64,000 bases of DNA from Rhodeus uyekii (GCA_037043235.1 JAWRVZ010000311.1:62001-126000), one strand, 5' to 3'. Positions 33,802 to 48,117 are shown, counted from the first letter of the stretch. Numbers and translations: made by a program. Notes: generated from the sequence alone by a model not told the origin.

Positions 33802-34705
33802 GTTTGTTGACCGTCACCTGCGTCACTGGGAATGAACTACCGGTGTCCGATTCGTCAAAGAATTGTTCTATTGAATAGACTCTTTCCCAAGAATTGAATG
33901 AATCGGTTCACTGAACTGAACTTCCATCGGTAGTTGTCAAGTGAACACAAACACTGCTAAATTTAAAGTACTGTATCGATATAATTGATTGCTATATAGT
34001 GCATAATAAAACAAATTGGACAGTGTAATTTATATACATTTGTAAAATATGAATACATAATAATAATAAATGAATGCTATTACATCGTTATTTTAATAAA
34101 ATGAGGTATTTGAATATTTTTGTACTGTATTTGTATGAGCGACAGAATGCATCGGCGGATTTGAGTAATGTGATCAGTAGACCTAATCAATCAAAATAAA
34201 TCATTTTATGATATAATATTTTATATTTTATGACAGATTTATTAAAACACTTACAAAACAGGTGCAAATAAAATTAAATGACTGTTTGAGCTTGAATCAT
34301 GGCTGCAACACACTCACAGGGACAGATGAGATTGCAATACACACCACTTAATCGGAAAATCACAGTAAACAGCTATTTATGAACCGATTTCTTGGACAGA
34401 GCTGTTCAAAGGAACCGACTTGGGTTAAGTATTCACTAGAATGGACTGTACCAAAGTATAAAATGAGATTAGATGAAGAAATATGCAATAAATATTATAT
34501 TTAAATGCCGTCGTTCTTTTTGCATCACAAAATATAACTTAATGTGCCCTTATATATTTACAGCATTATAAATGCACGTAGACATAAACAAAACAAAAAT
34601 TGGTTTAGTCTGTGCATGTCGATAGCAGAGCAATCGACCGTAAGGTGTGCGCATCGATTCAGAGTGTGTGATCAACGCATTCACAGTGAGAGACTTTCCA
34701 GAGTG
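33802..34705. promoter_or_regulatory. Divergent mrm3/glod4 intergenic promoter region
   Basis: The mrm3 (minus) and glod4 (plus) start codons face away from each other across 904 bases, so both core promoters must lie here unless a noncoding leader exon exists. The mrm3-proximal part is richer in CG and has a TGCGTCA element resembling a CRE/ATF half-site at about 33819-33825. The middle is AT-rich. No clear TATA-plus-initiator arrangement was identified. The same head-to-head order exists in mammals, to my knowledge. Promoter function is inferred from gene layout. Confidence 0.6.
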
Positions 34706-35393
34706 ATGGCACTAAGAAGAGCGCTGCATTTTGTTTTTAAAGTAGGAGACAGGACTAAAACAGCCACTTTTTACAGGGATGTCTTAGGAATGAAGGTAGA
34801 AGAGCTGTTTACCGACTTTAATGTTTCAATCCTGACTTCAAAGTGCACTGGGAACTTTGTCTCTTAATAATGCTGATAAGACTGCTAATCATGCAGCTAA
34901 TAAATGCAGCCTTGACACGTTTCATATTTTCCCTCTGTCTTCGGTCTCAAATTGCAGATTAATAAATATTAAATGACTCTAATCTGCAGATTTTGCGTCA
35001 TGAAGAATTTGAGGAGGGCTGCAAAGCAACCTGCAATGGGTTAGTCATGTTTTAATTGATTTAATTATTTTTCTTTTATGTGTCTGGACATATTCTAAAC
35101 ATAGTTGGGTTATTGTGTTTTCAGGCCATATGATGGGAAGTGGAGTAAAACCATGGTGGGATTTGGACCAGAAGATGACCACTTTGTGGCAGAGTTGACC
35201 TATAATTATGGAGTGGGTGAATATCGCCTCGGCAATGACTTTCTGGTAAATTCCTTAAACATTTATACATCAAAACCATTGGATATAAACATCAAAGTTC
35301 TTTGAGAAGAAAAAAAATCAGAAGTGTGTGTGTTTATACCTATGTATGTACATATATGTATATATTGTGTGTGTTTGTGTTCATATACTGTGT

Positions 35394-35424
<31 letters not shown>

Positions 35425-37073
35425 CATATACACCATTTTTTTTGTAATGATGCTGAAAATTCAGCTTTGAATCACAGGAATAAGTTACATTTTTAAAATA
35501 TGTTCATGATAAAATATAACACGATTGTCATAATTCAACTTTTCACTTGAATTAACATAATACTAATACATAATACAGAATGAAATAGAAGCATTTTCAC
35601 TAGCCGTTTCTGACTTTCTGCCCACACTGTATCTTTATTGTGAAATGGGATCCTGATCTTTCCTCCATGCTCTTCAATATTAGGGTCTCACTCTCCAGTC
35701 TAGTCAGGCTGTGAGAAATGCAAAGACGTTAAACTGGCCTCTCACACAAGTTGGAGATTCTCTCTACATGACTGAAGCGCCGGGAGGATACCGCTTCTTC
35801 CTTATAGACAAGGAACAGCCAAACTGTGGTGGGTATTTGCATGAAGCTTGTGTTATAATAGGGATGTGAAAACTTCCTGTGTGATATGTAGAAGCAAATA
35901 TATGAGGTAACTGTAGTAATTAGTTATATGTGCCGTTATATACTGACTCATAACTGATTGTTTCTTTCCTTGGTAATAGATCCTGTCCAGAAAGTCTCCC
36001 TGGCTGTGTCTGATTTGCAGCGGTCTATTCATTATTGGTCTGCTCTGCTGGGAATGAAAGTTATTGAGAAAAATGAGGACACAAAGATTGCCTTAATGGG
36101 ATTCTCAGATAATCAGGTTTGGCTGAAAATAATCCATTTATTATATTTTTGGCAATAATTAAATTATGAGGATATTCTACTCACCAAGACTTCATGAATT
36201 TATGTCTGAAAATTTGCTTTAACATCACAGAAATAAATTAAATTTTAAACTATATTCAAACAGAAAACAGACATTTAAAATTGTAATGTTATTTCACAAT
36301 ATTTCTATTTTTACTGTATTTTTGACCATACAAATGCAGCCCTGTGAAGCTTAAGAGATGTCTTCCATAAACATTTAAAAGTCTTACTGACCCCAAATGT
36401 TTGAACGGTAGTGTGTGTCGTGTTTTTCTAGTGTAAACTGGAGTTACGGGACATTGGAGGCGCTGTGGAACATGGAACTGCTTTCGGAAGGATTGCATTC
36501 GCTTGCCCTCGGGATCAGGTTAGATAATTCACTCAGAACCAACATCCACATCAGATGTTACTTGATGTGATTTAAAAAAAAAAAAAAAAAGTCTTTGTTT
36601 TGCAGTTACCAGACATTGAGGCCTTAATGAAAAAAGAAAAGCATAAAATCCTCACCCCTCTTGTGAGTCTGGACACACCTGGAAAAGCCACAGTGGAAGT
36701 CGTCATTCTCGCGGATCCTGTGAGGATTTATTGTGTATTGTTATGTGGTTGTTGAGTATTTGGCAAATGCATGCTTGGCTGATTCAGATTTCCACTTACG
36801 GTAATGTAGGATGGTCATGAGATCTGCTTTGTTGGTGACGAGGCATTCAGGCAGCTTTCTGCCATGGACCCTAAGGGAAATGAGCTCCTGAATGAGGTAA
36901 TCAATCTCTCCACACTACATAAAAATGTATATATATGAGTATAAAATGAATCCTGTCGTCCACTTTCAAGCCGCATTCATATGTTTTCTGTTTGGTTTCT
37001 TTCACAGGCCATGGCTGCAGATAAGAGTGACGAGTGGTTTGCCAAACACAACAGGCAGAAGGCTTCAGCGTAA
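34706..37073 (+). CDS. glod4: Glyoxalase domain-containing protein 4
   Basis: GLOD4 has two vicinal-oxygen-chelate (glyoxalase-fold) modules. It is found in cytosol and mitochondria, and its reaction is not firmly known. Exons: 34706-34795, 34990-35039, 35125-35245, 35684-35828, 35980-36116, 36432-36518, 36606-36719, 36810-36896 and 37008-37073 (TAA 37071-37073). Phases join to give 298 residues, the mammalian length. Module 1 runs from residue 1 (MALRRALHFVFKVGDR) to about 130 and includes GPEDDHFVAELTYNYGVG. Module 2 starts near residue 138 (KVSLAVSDLQRSIHYW) and includes GRIAFACP and ILADPDGHEICFVGDEAF. The C-terminus is MAADKSDEWFAKHNRQKASA. The start has G at -3 and G at +4. No damage is seen. 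Confidence 0.97.
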
Positions 37074-37196
37074 AGACTGTCTGGCATCATTGACACTGCG
37101 TGAAAAGATCCAGTCAGCCAGATGATTGTTGTTATACATTTCAAGGGTTTACTAATGATTATTCTGGTTTCTGTTATTGAAAATTAAAAAAACTTT

Positions 37197-37202
37197 AATA
37201 AA
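37197..37202 (+). terminator. glod4: glod4 poly(A) signal AATAAA
   Basis: Canonical AATAAA about 125 bases after the glod4 stop, giving a short 3' UTR. Use is inferred. Confidence 0.65.
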
Positions 37203-38329
37203 ACTTGTTTTAAACTGTTTTAAAACCATAACACCTTAGAATCTGTAAAACTGCATTTGGTTTATAAAAAATGATCTGCTCTTTATCAAAAATTATTTCT
37301 ATAAGTGTGGTTTAAGTAAATCCTCATGATTCTGTTGTTGTTGTTATTCTCTTAAAAGTGTAAATATGTTTGATGAATTATGAGGTTAATCAGTATGTGT
37401 GATGTTACAAATATTCAGTGGCTATTATAATGATCATTTCTTTTGGCGTCATACAAAATCAACTCTAATGGTGACCTGTTATCTTATGAAAATTTTATGA
37501 ACATCCACCAATGTCCGGTCCCGTTTAATGAATAAATAATAAATGTCTCTCAATCACGAATCTCAGTTTCTCCAACACGGAAATTTTGGGGGATTCTAAA
37601 ACCGATACCATTCAAGGGAGGAAAATATGGTTATTACCATATAAATACTGTATATCCAATAAAATGAGGGAAGTGCATTTTTTTAATTCTGCTTAATATG
37701 TACCCTTGTAATACTCTTTTCTCCACATAAAAGAGTTGAAAATGAAGACATTTGTTGTTTTTTTGTTGTTGTAATGTTTCAGTACATTACTAGAATGATT
37801 TGAGTTCTTATTGCAATTTATGCATCTTTTTGGAAACCAAAACATGTTTAGAAACTACTGTTAACATTATATCTTAGTATAAATGTACTACTTTTTAGAA
37901 GAAATATAAGATAGTTGGTGTACAATGTTTGAGACCTGTTTTTTGTTTTGTTTTTTCTTTCTTTGCTTTGTTCTTTCAAATTTTTGTGCAAAGTGGGAAT
38001 GTTACACTGTGTTAGAATGAATGAACTTGTTTAATATATACTTTTGTTTTAAATGTTCTAGATTTCTAAAAGATTTCTGCGTTTGCAAAGTCAAAGTAAA
38101 CACACTTGTTAGCCCATGCAGCTGACCTGTAGTTAGGTCACGTGACACCCTCTGACAGAAAGAACAGTCACCTGACTGTCCAACATATAAAACTAATTGA
38201 CAATATGCATACATATAATCATTTAAATAAGGCAAAATTTGCAGCATTTCGTCATATAAAGAAGGTAAGGCTTATAAAACGTTGGTGGATATCTATATAT
38301 AGTAACCTTATATTTTTATATACACACAC

Positions 38330-38333
38330 ACAT

Positions 38334-38395
<62 letters not shown>
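38330..38395. repeat. TA dinucleotide microsatellite
   Basis: Uninterrupted TA repeats of about 55 bases preceded by a CA-rich run, about 350 bases upstream of the presumed bltp2 leader exon. Confidence 0.9.
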
Positions 38396-38397
<2 letters not shown>

Positions 38398-38639
38398 ACT
38401 TTATATTTATATTTTTATATATTTTTTACAGTTATTTTCTGTACTCTTCTTATGGGCTTTTATTATGAAAAACTGCAAGTTAATAGTTTTGCCTTCACAG
38501 TAGAAGTATTACAAGAGGAAAGCCCATTATTTCAATGCTAAATCAAAATGAAACCTGGTTTATCTGCTTTAAAACGTATGTATTTGTAGTCGTGTGATTT
38601 TAAGAGCGTTTAAACATGATTAGCACGTGAGTTTGTTGA

Positions 38640-38744
38640 CAGAGAGCTGTCAATGATCCCGCTGCTAGCCGCGTTAGCCTAGCATGAGACGGAGGGGCGG
38701 TGGACACGTACAGATCCATAGGTCTGCTTTACGAACCGTTTCAG
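38640..38744 (+). promoter_or_regulatory. bltp2: Probable bltp2 promoter and noncoding leader exon
   Basis: This is a locally CG-richer block with a GC-box-like GGGGCGGTGG (38693-38702), ending in a good donor (TTTCAG|GTGGGT at 38744/38745). A pyrimidine-rich acceptor (GGCTTGTTCAG) ends at 39202, upstream of the bltp2 ATG. This suggests a noncoding exon spliced over a 458-base intron. An ATG at 38683 opens a short upstream frame that would stop soon after the splice. All of this is inference from signals. Confidence 0.4.
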
Positions 38745-39335
38745 GTGGGTAACCCGACTCAAGCGCTGCTTATTACACTGAACACCTTAATTGAGACGTT
38801 AAATAATTCTTATTTGGACGTGTACGGTATTGTTTTGCCTGCTAACTGGCTAACGCTTGCATTTCAAGATCCGCCCAAAGGCTGTTTGCAGTGCCAGAGT
38901 GGCACAACACTGAGACTGACGGTCTAATGGTTAGATTGTGAGACTAAAACTCAATATAATATTAATGTTATATTGTTTATTTCGTATAGCTCTCAGTTTG
39001 GCTTTATGGAATGGTAATTAATGCAAGACATTCTGGTTCTGTGTCAGTTTTATGTTTGTGACATTTTGAATACCTAATATTTTAAAAGACACTGAATGTA
39101 TGTCAGAATATTTGCATTATTTCATATTGGTAAATGTACTTATTTGGTTTGTTAATCTTTAAACCTTAAACATTCATCCTTTCCCCCCTTGGCTTGTTCA
39201 GTTGAACATATTAACTAATAATGAAATGTCATGGAGATAATAGTCGAGGAATTGACATCAGTGACTGTTTGATAGGTGGTCTGGAGTCAGTGTGCCATGA
39301 TTGTTGGCTAAATGTGAAGAAACATCTGCAGCACA

Positions 39336-42300
39336 ATGTCTGCCCTGCTGATTGCCATCTCAGTATTTCTCATCTTGGCTGTGGTATTCGTTTTACTCTT
39401 TAGGTAAGAAACCGGCATGCAAGAATCAATACGTCAACTTACAGAAGTAAAAGGAGTTGCAAACGCCACATTAATACCTATTAAATTCTCTCCTCTTCAC
39501 ATTTGATCAGATGGTTTGCCTGCAGTTTGGCTGTCCGTTTTTTCCACAATGTCCTGAATGCTGAGCTCAAGATCAGATCTGTGGGTCTGTTCTCGGTGCG
39601 AGGAATCAGTGTTGAGTTTCAGCCTCAACACACTCTGGTGGGTTTGGTTTCTGCATCAATAAAACATTGCATTACACCTGATAACAGCCCTATTACCCTA
39701 TTACAGCCCTGTCTTCTTAACGCTGTGAAGCTTGGCATGAAATATGAGTCAGAAAAAAAAAATCCTCCCCTTTTTATTTTTACAAATCAAGGAGCTTATT
39801 AAACTTTTAGGCAATAAAATGTTGAATATTATGTTTGATATTCTTATTTTATAATGTAAAAAAGTACATGGAGTTCTTATATAAGGAGAATAGAAACCCC
39901 TCAGTTTTATTTAAAAGTCCAAACTGAACAAAAATATACAATTTGGTGCAGTTTCTGATATTTATATGGTGAAAAAGTAAGATGAAATTCTGATAGATTA
40001 TAATGTACAACAATAAGTTATTTTATTACAGCCCAATTGAATACTTGTATACATGTGTACTGTCTAATTGGTCATTTTATATAAAAAATATTTTAAAGCT
40101 TATTAATGTGACGCAATATATTGATTTTTGAGAGATGTACAAATAAACATTTCTCAAGTATCATATTTTATCATTATTAAAAAAACAACAACAACGTATG
40201 GACAATCAAGTAAAAGTGTACCACTCCACTAAACTTTCATCTTGAAATATGAATAAGCATATATTATTATTAGATAATTTGATAGTGATATGTCATTCTT
40301 ACGTTTTCTTTATAAAATTCACTAAAGATTTAACACCAAAAAGACTTGTATCACAATCTGAAGTGGATTTATTTAAAATGATACTAATAGGACTTTTATT
40401 TATTAAAAAATGTCTTGCGACTGAAGACATGTAGTAGATTGTGCAATAGATGTTCAGCGAAATTTTGATCAAGCCATAGAAATTTGCATATCAAACGTGA
40501 TGCAATGTTTTGTTTTATATTTTCTAGTGCTTTAAAGCATTTCTCTTTTTGTGTTTTGCAGGAAATTGACAAGATATGGATTTCTTGTAAAATAGTTAAC
40601 CCGGACTTGCCGTGAGTATAGTAATAAATGGAGTTAGAGTAAGTATTGTCTGTTGATGATAGTATTTCATTGTGTTGTGTTTGTTAGGAGGTTCTTGGCG
40701 TTGTGTGTGGGTGATGCCCGGCTCCGCTTCGACCTGCAGGAGCCCTTTCGGCCCCGGGCTCCCAAAAGCAATGAAGAGAAGACTGCTAAACCTGCTCTCA
40801 GTCCCTCTACTCTGCATTTTTTCTCTCAGGTGATCAACATTTGAATTTCATTTAGAGTTTGAGTTTTCCAGGTTCAATATAGGTTAAGCTTGGTGATCAT
40901 TCTGCAGAAAAGAAAATGATAGTAATGCAGTTGTAGAAGTGCGGCAGGCTTTGCAATAGACATTGGACTGGAATAAAAGTTTACAGGCTGTTTAAAAATA
41001 TCAGCACAACATTTAAGCAGATTTGTACAGTTGTACCCTATAAAATCATTTACTAAGTTGGTGTGTGCAAAATTATATCCAACCTTTTATCTCTTTTACA
41101 CATTTTCATTTGAAAGTATTCATGCAAGTACTTTTAAAACCTTCAGAATGCTGTTCTCTATGGACTTCCTTTGAAAGTTACTGTAGATGTTTTTTGTTCA
41201 TCGTTTTTATACAGTTCATTTAAAGTTTCCAGTTGTCTCTGTTTTTTAGCTGCTGTCGTTCCATATCGACTCCATAAATGTGATGGTGTTGAATCTGGCC
41301 CTGCCTGAGTCACTCTGGCACATGACGTCCTCTGCCATCACTTTGTTGCTGGATCATCAAAGTAAAAGGTGAATAACCTCTGAAAAAGCAGAACTTCTGC
41401 TCTTTATAAAGACCTTTGTTTGGTGTTGTGGGAAGTGGGAAGATATCCGAGCTGGCAGCTAGATGGGATACACTGATATTTTAAAACCAATAAGCTGGTA
41501 ACCTATCATGTCGGGCAACTAAGTGGCCAATATTCAAATTCGTATTGGTCTAAATAAATTAGAAATGAAAGTCTAAAAACTAAAATTAGTCATGTTAAAA
41601 GCTACAAGTAAATTTAGGCATCACAAATGCATAATGTACAGTAAGAAAAATAGAATGTTGGATGTTATTAAATTGTCTTTTTAAGAATAACTTAAGTGAA
41701 CGTTAAAGGACGGCAACACAACACTACCATTCAAACATGTTTTGCATTGGTTTGTCTGTTATGCATAACAAGGATGCATTTATCTGTTCTAAAGTACAAT
41801 AAAAACAGTAATATTATGAAATATTATTACAATTTGAAAAAAGTGTTTTGTATTAGAATATTTGTGAAAATGTAATTTATTTCTGTGATGTAAAGCTGAA
41901 TTTTCAGCATTACTCCAGTCTCCAGTGTCACGTGATCATTTGGAAATCGTTCTAATACGCCGATTTGCTGCTCAACAAACATTCTGTTATTATCAATGTT
42001 GGAAACAGTTTTTGGGTTATTTGGTTCAAAATTGTGCAGTTCTGCGAACAAGCACAGCAAACCCGAAAGCAATTGTTTAAAACAGTTGTGCTGCTTAATA
42101 TGTTTATGGAAACTATGATAAAAAAAATTCTGGTTTCTTTTCTAAAGAGGAAGCTCATAAGAATCCCATTTAAAATGGAAATCTTTTGTAACTGACTTAA
42201 TTGACTGTCACTTTTTATCAATTGATTGTCCTTGCTGTATAAAACTATTAACTACTACTTCTTTTTTTTATCTCACTAACCCCAAACTTTTGAATAGCAG

Positions 42301-45300
42301 TTATATCTAAACAAAAAAATATGGAAAATTAACATTTCCAATTAAATATCTGAAATTATGAATATTGATAGATATTCCTTTTATCAATATTGTCCAATAA
42401 CCAACCAGTATATTGTGCAAAATTGTGCAGTCTTACAAACAAGCACAGCAGTCCTGAAAATAACCCGTTTAAAACAACTGTGCTGCTTAATATTTTTATG
42501 GAAATCACAATAAATAAATAAAAATCTGGTTTAGTTCCTGAAGAGGAAGCTCAAAAGAATCCCATTTAAAATAGAAATATTTTGTAACAATGTCTTAACT
42601 GTCACTTTTTATCAATTGATCATATCCTTGATGTATAAAACTATTAATTTCTTTAAAAAACAAAAATAAAAAACTTTTGAATGGCAGTTAAATCTAAATG
42701 AAAAAATATGATTCATATTTAATATTAACACTTTATAAAATATTAAAATGTACAATTAAATATCTGAAATGATCAATATTGACCAATAACCAACCAGTAT
42801 ATTGTGCATCCGTATTCAGTTTTTCACAGGGATCAAGCCACAAACCATTTTGCCTCTGATCAAGGCATTTAAAGAAACGGGTTACCCAAATGTCCACTAA
42901 AATGGCAACTTCCTATGTTGTTAGGTTGGCCTGGGATTTCTCAGTGGGACAACTTAGCAGTAAAGTTCTGAAGAGCAGCAGACTGGTATGTATATCACAT
43001 GTACTGTACACGTGTTACTTCACTATGTTGTGTACAAAACAGATAACAGAGTTCCTGTCCTCTAATTAACAGGACACTTGTCTGGCTGAGGTGTCCCTGA
43101 GTCTGGCCCTGAATGGTGACGTGAGTCTGCCCGATCTCAGGCCAGGCCGTCTGGGACTGTGTGTCAGAACTCTGCTGGCTGAACTTCACGAGGGTCTGTT
43201 CCTCAGCCAGTTGCCCAAACTTCCAGGATCTGCTCCAGCTGACTGTACCAGTCAAACTGCAGGTTTGACCAAACCAGGTTTTAAATTTGAGATGCGCTTA
43301 TTAAATCACTGCACGATTGATCATTATTCAGCAGAAGTGGAGTGCACTTTAATTTAATGGAATACACTTTATTTACATGCAAACATCTTGTATTCCAGTG
43401 TTTTCAGTCTCAGAGCAGCTTCACAGTCAATTGTGCACCGTACAAACTCTTTGCATGAGTTTGGAACACTTATAACCTGCTTTTGGGAGTGTGACACATG
43501 CCAACCCTCTTTCCAAACTTGTACTGAGAAGAATTGCTTATGAATTGGCTGTTGTCAACCGAAGATAAGATTTATGGGCCTCCTGAAGGTTTCAAAATAA
43601 TACCTTGATCATAACATTTGAAAATGAAGAGTCATATAGTATTATTGTAGTTTTACACTTGTATACTTTTTTTTCTTTAGTAATATTAATAGTCATATTG
43701 ATACAGAATAACAAATGTTTTTGACCAAATCTTGCAGCCCTGCAAACCTGGAGCTTTAAAAAAAAAAAATCCTACACACATTTTTGAACTAAAATCAGAT
43801 TATTTTAATAAAATGCAGTTCTAATGTAAATAAGAGTTACTTTAGTGCCGCTAATATAGTATTTTATATACATATGTATATCAAATTTATTATAAGGTTT
43901 TAGATTCATATTTCCCATTTTCAGGTTATTTTGTTTAATATTAGTTTAGGTCATTTATGTTATTATATTGTTTTTATTACGCATACGCATAGTAGCACCA
44001 AATTAATTTAATAAAACACAGTACATTCCCCGGTGTTCTGTTTTTTTGCCATGTATGTTTTGACAATAAAGCTTTTTAATGTTTTTGTCTCTTGAAGATG
44101 ATGAAGAGGACTCTTACGTTCAAACGGAAGCAATTGAGGGGCTTCACAAAGTGGTGCCACAGAAGGTGAACGTGGATTTTGAAAACACTAATATCACGCT
44201 CTCCATGCACAGTCAGAAGAGGTGAGCTGTGCTGTTAGGATCATTGCGATTAACCTTAAATGATGTTTGTGCTCTAACGAACTATGTTTGATTCTCAGAC
44301 ACTTGAACTGGACTTTGAAGTCTTTAAAGGTGTGTTATGATCGTGATGATGAACAGCATCCTCTGAAGAGTTTCATTCCTGAGCTCAGTTTCCCACAGAG
44401 CCGCCTGGAGCTTCTGCTGGAGGGTGTGTGCAGGACCCAAGAACACACTCTTTATCACTATAATTATTATTCATTTTACTTGAGAATCTGAAAATCTGGG
44501 TGTTTTTCAGATGGTCTTCTGTTGTCACAAAGTAGGCAGAGGATTATATGTCTAAACACTCTCAGAACTATACTCCAGGTGAGCTGTTTTGTTGCTTTCA
44601 TGAACTTAAAAATTCTCTATCCTATTTTTTTATATATATAAATACGTCTTCTATTATTGTTTCTGTCTTCCCTCCTCACTTAAGGTGACATCTGTTGACA
44701 TCTCTAGCACGGTCACCATCAACACGTGTATCATCCACTACCGTCATCAAGAGTTTTCCCATTGGCTGGATATGTTGTCATGGGACCAGCTCTGGCACAA
44801 AAAACCCACTCGTAAAAAAAGGTATTAATCATCCACTTGCTTGGTGAGCGTCACAGATTTGGCTGCGATGGAGGTCTTGTTTATTGTTCTCACATAAGTG
44901 TTCTTTTGTCTCGCAGGCGTTTCCCTCAGCTGGATGCTCCTGTGTTGATAAGCTCCTCCGTGTCCAATGTCAATGTGTCCGTGCAGTTAGGAGATACGCC
45001 ACCATTTGCCTTGGGCTTCATCTCAGCCAACGCTGGTAAATAGCGAAGTGTGGCTATCGAATGCTGTAAAGTGCAATGGACAGTTGGCTTAGTTTGCTTT
45101 TTGACTCGCCTAGGTTTTGTTTTATGTCAGAAATTATATACAAATTTGTATTTTGAATCCAGAAAAACATATGTAGCTCAGTTGCATTTTTTTATGAAGA
45201 CATATATTCTGAAGATTATGAAGAGCACAGATTCAAAGACCCCAAAACGTTGTTTTGTGACCATGATCTGCCCAACAAAATCACATTGACTGGCATTTTA

Positions 45301-48079
45301 AAATCCTATTAATTTAGTCAATTATATAATTGGCACCAAATACAGAATTTATAATGTGATATTAATATTATTCATACAATTAAGATATCTTCCTGCTTAA
45401 AAATATTAATGTAATATTTTATAATTACCCAATTCAATTATTTTATAATTAATAAATTTTGATAAATGGTAATGAATACAGTATATTAATGATAGTTAAA
45501 ATGTCAGCACCAGATCAATGTCTATTATGTGAATGTCATGTGAAATCTTTTGAGTTGAAAATCTAAATTGATACTTTGGCTTGTGGAAAATTTTTAATAC
45601 AAGTGACAAAAGCACATAAAATTACTAAAACTGAAAATATAAAAAGAAAGAAAGAAAATTAATAAATACATACAATTTTCTTTAGTATTATATACTATTT
45701 TAGTATTTATTAATTTTCTTGATTTAAAAAAAATATTTTTTCAGTTTTAGTAATTTTATGTTCTTTTGTCACTTGTATTATATTTTTTAGAATATTTCTA
45801 TTTTGCTTTCATTTGTTTATTTCCGTGTTTTAGTACTTTGTCTTAAGCTTATTTTATTTCAGTTAGCTGCGAAGGCAGCATTTTGTTGAAATTTGATCTG
45901 TTTATTTTTTACTTTATTTCAGCTGCATTTCAATTAACAAAAAAATGCAATTTTTGTAGTTTTAGTTTTCGTTAACAATATCAACACTGACCTAAAAAAC
46001 AAGGAATAAGTAGCAGCACTTTCCTTTTTTTGGTTTAAACTCTGGTTATATATAATATTGATTGAACACTCAGAAGTGCCTCTGTTGTGAGGTGTGACTG
46101 ACTATGGTGTGCCTCACAGAACTACAGCACTTGTTAGACTCAGAAGAGGATATTGTGAAAAGTCTGACTGTGACTGAGAAAGCCTCTCTGTCCCTGGATC
46201 ATTTCTGGTGGCGTGTGGGCCAGGGCTCTCATATCCAGCAGGCTCCACACCCATCTGGAAAACATGTCTGGGGTGAAGCCCTTATCCTAGACTGCCTCAC
46301 ACTGCAGGTAAAATCAACGTATTTATCTTGTAAGTTTTCATTCATTGTGCCGGATGGACTGTGTTCTGAAATAATGTCAGTTTGGTTGTGTGAGAACCTC
46401 TTCATAATTTGTTCACAGGGCAGCTATAGTAAGCTCAGGACGGTGAACTCTAACCCTTCTGGGAGTGTTTGTATGGAGTCCAGTCTGAAAGGCCTGCAGC
46501 TGGAAGTGTCCGACACCTGCACTCTGTGTATGTCTCGTCTGTTCTCCGTTCTTAAACTGGACAAAGCAGAAAATGTCTCCTTCGATTCCCCTCTGGTGAA
46601 GCCTCCAACCTGCCCACCTCCATTCTTTAAGTTTAAATTCAGTCTTGAGGATGTAAACGCATTCACACTCTCCAATGTTGCAGGTAGGAAGTAAAAGAAA
46701 CCCTTAAAATACCTGCTTTTTTGCTTTTGATTTTTCGTGATTGTTAGCTTGTTCCAGTGTGTGAGAGTTTATTTTTCTGTAATGCATTAAAGGGGCTGTT
46801 GCAGTGAGGGTGGACACAGTGATGGCTGAAGGATCAGGGGAGAACTCGAGTGTGTCTATCCAGGGTGTTTCTCTTGCTGTGGTGAAGGCCATCACTGAGA
46901 GTATGGAGCCTTGCTGCCCAGCTGCCCAAACTCCCAACCCCATCCTGACCCTAACCGCGTTCACTGTCTCCTACCACATTAGCACCCGCAATCTGGAGGT
47001 ACTACACTACCCCTACACACAGCTGTCATGACCATCACATAGCATCAGTTATATCATAAACTCTAGTTCTCAGAAGTGATTTCAGTGAATGCATGTAAAC
47101 ACATTCATAGTGTTTCATTTATTTATTCATAAACAATTCATATAAATTAAAATCCATGAAAAACTATAGTGGGGTTGTTTCTTCCTCCAAGCATACTGAC
47201 ACAAGTGGTTCTCTTACTATTGGTTTATTTGAAGACTTTTCTTCATTTTCAACCCACGTGAAAACCAAACGGTAAAAAACAACCTAATACAAAAGAATCA
47301 CATTAGTTTGACAAAACGAAAGCATACACAACAGACGTAATCAACACAAAATACAGATAAATACACTCAAAATACCTCGTTGGCTGCATACTGCGAGAAA
47401 GGGAAATAGTCTAACTTATGACCGTTGAAGTCCTTTGTGTCCTTAATAAACTTTTGTTGATTGTATACATAACGTCCATGTTTTTTTATTTATTATTATG
47501 CATTAAACAACAATACAACAACCACCTTAATCATAACGTCCATGTTTAACGCGTGTCTGCAGAAAACGTAGAGTCTGACGTGAAGTCAGCAATTGCGCAT
47601 AAACTTAAACCGAGATTTCAAAATAAAAGTACTGCAAATTACAATCAATTAAATTATGCATAAATCACAAACAAAATTGTAATTCTTCAAATGAAAGTAA
47701 TTTTAAAAAACAATGAATTATATACAAATTAAATAAACAATATAATGGCAGCATTTACAGGGGTCCTAAACTTTGGTGACCACACTGAAAATCGGAAAAT
47801 TTAAAGCTAATAAGCAACATTTTGGACTGCAATCTTTTTACTACAATCATGTCAAAATGGGGCCTCATTTTTAATTTTGTGATTTTTGTTATGACATTTT
47901 GGGTGATAACTTATCTAACCTGCTAACTATCTTTAATGATGAGACCGCTATTTGTACTGTGCAAATAAACAGACCACGTATTGGACACAAATCCTAATGT
48001 TTGTGCTTTGCACAGGTTTTGCATACTTGACTTTAATTGCATTATACAAGTCATTTGGACTATAAGTCACAGCATGTCA

Positions 48080-48117
<38 letters not shown>

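Larger units (their letters stand above)
37074..39335 (+). other. glod4-bltp2 intergenic region
   Basis: The region holds the glod4 3' UTR (to about 37220), AT-rich spacer, and a (TA)n tract at about 38338-38395. A CG-richer block at 38640-38744 is the likely bltp2 leader exon and promoter. No other gene was seen. Confidence 0.6.

Noticed and set aside
46104..46694. 196-codon open frame with its own ATG
   Set aside because: It is bltp2 exons 13 and 14 read through the intron between them, in frame by chance.
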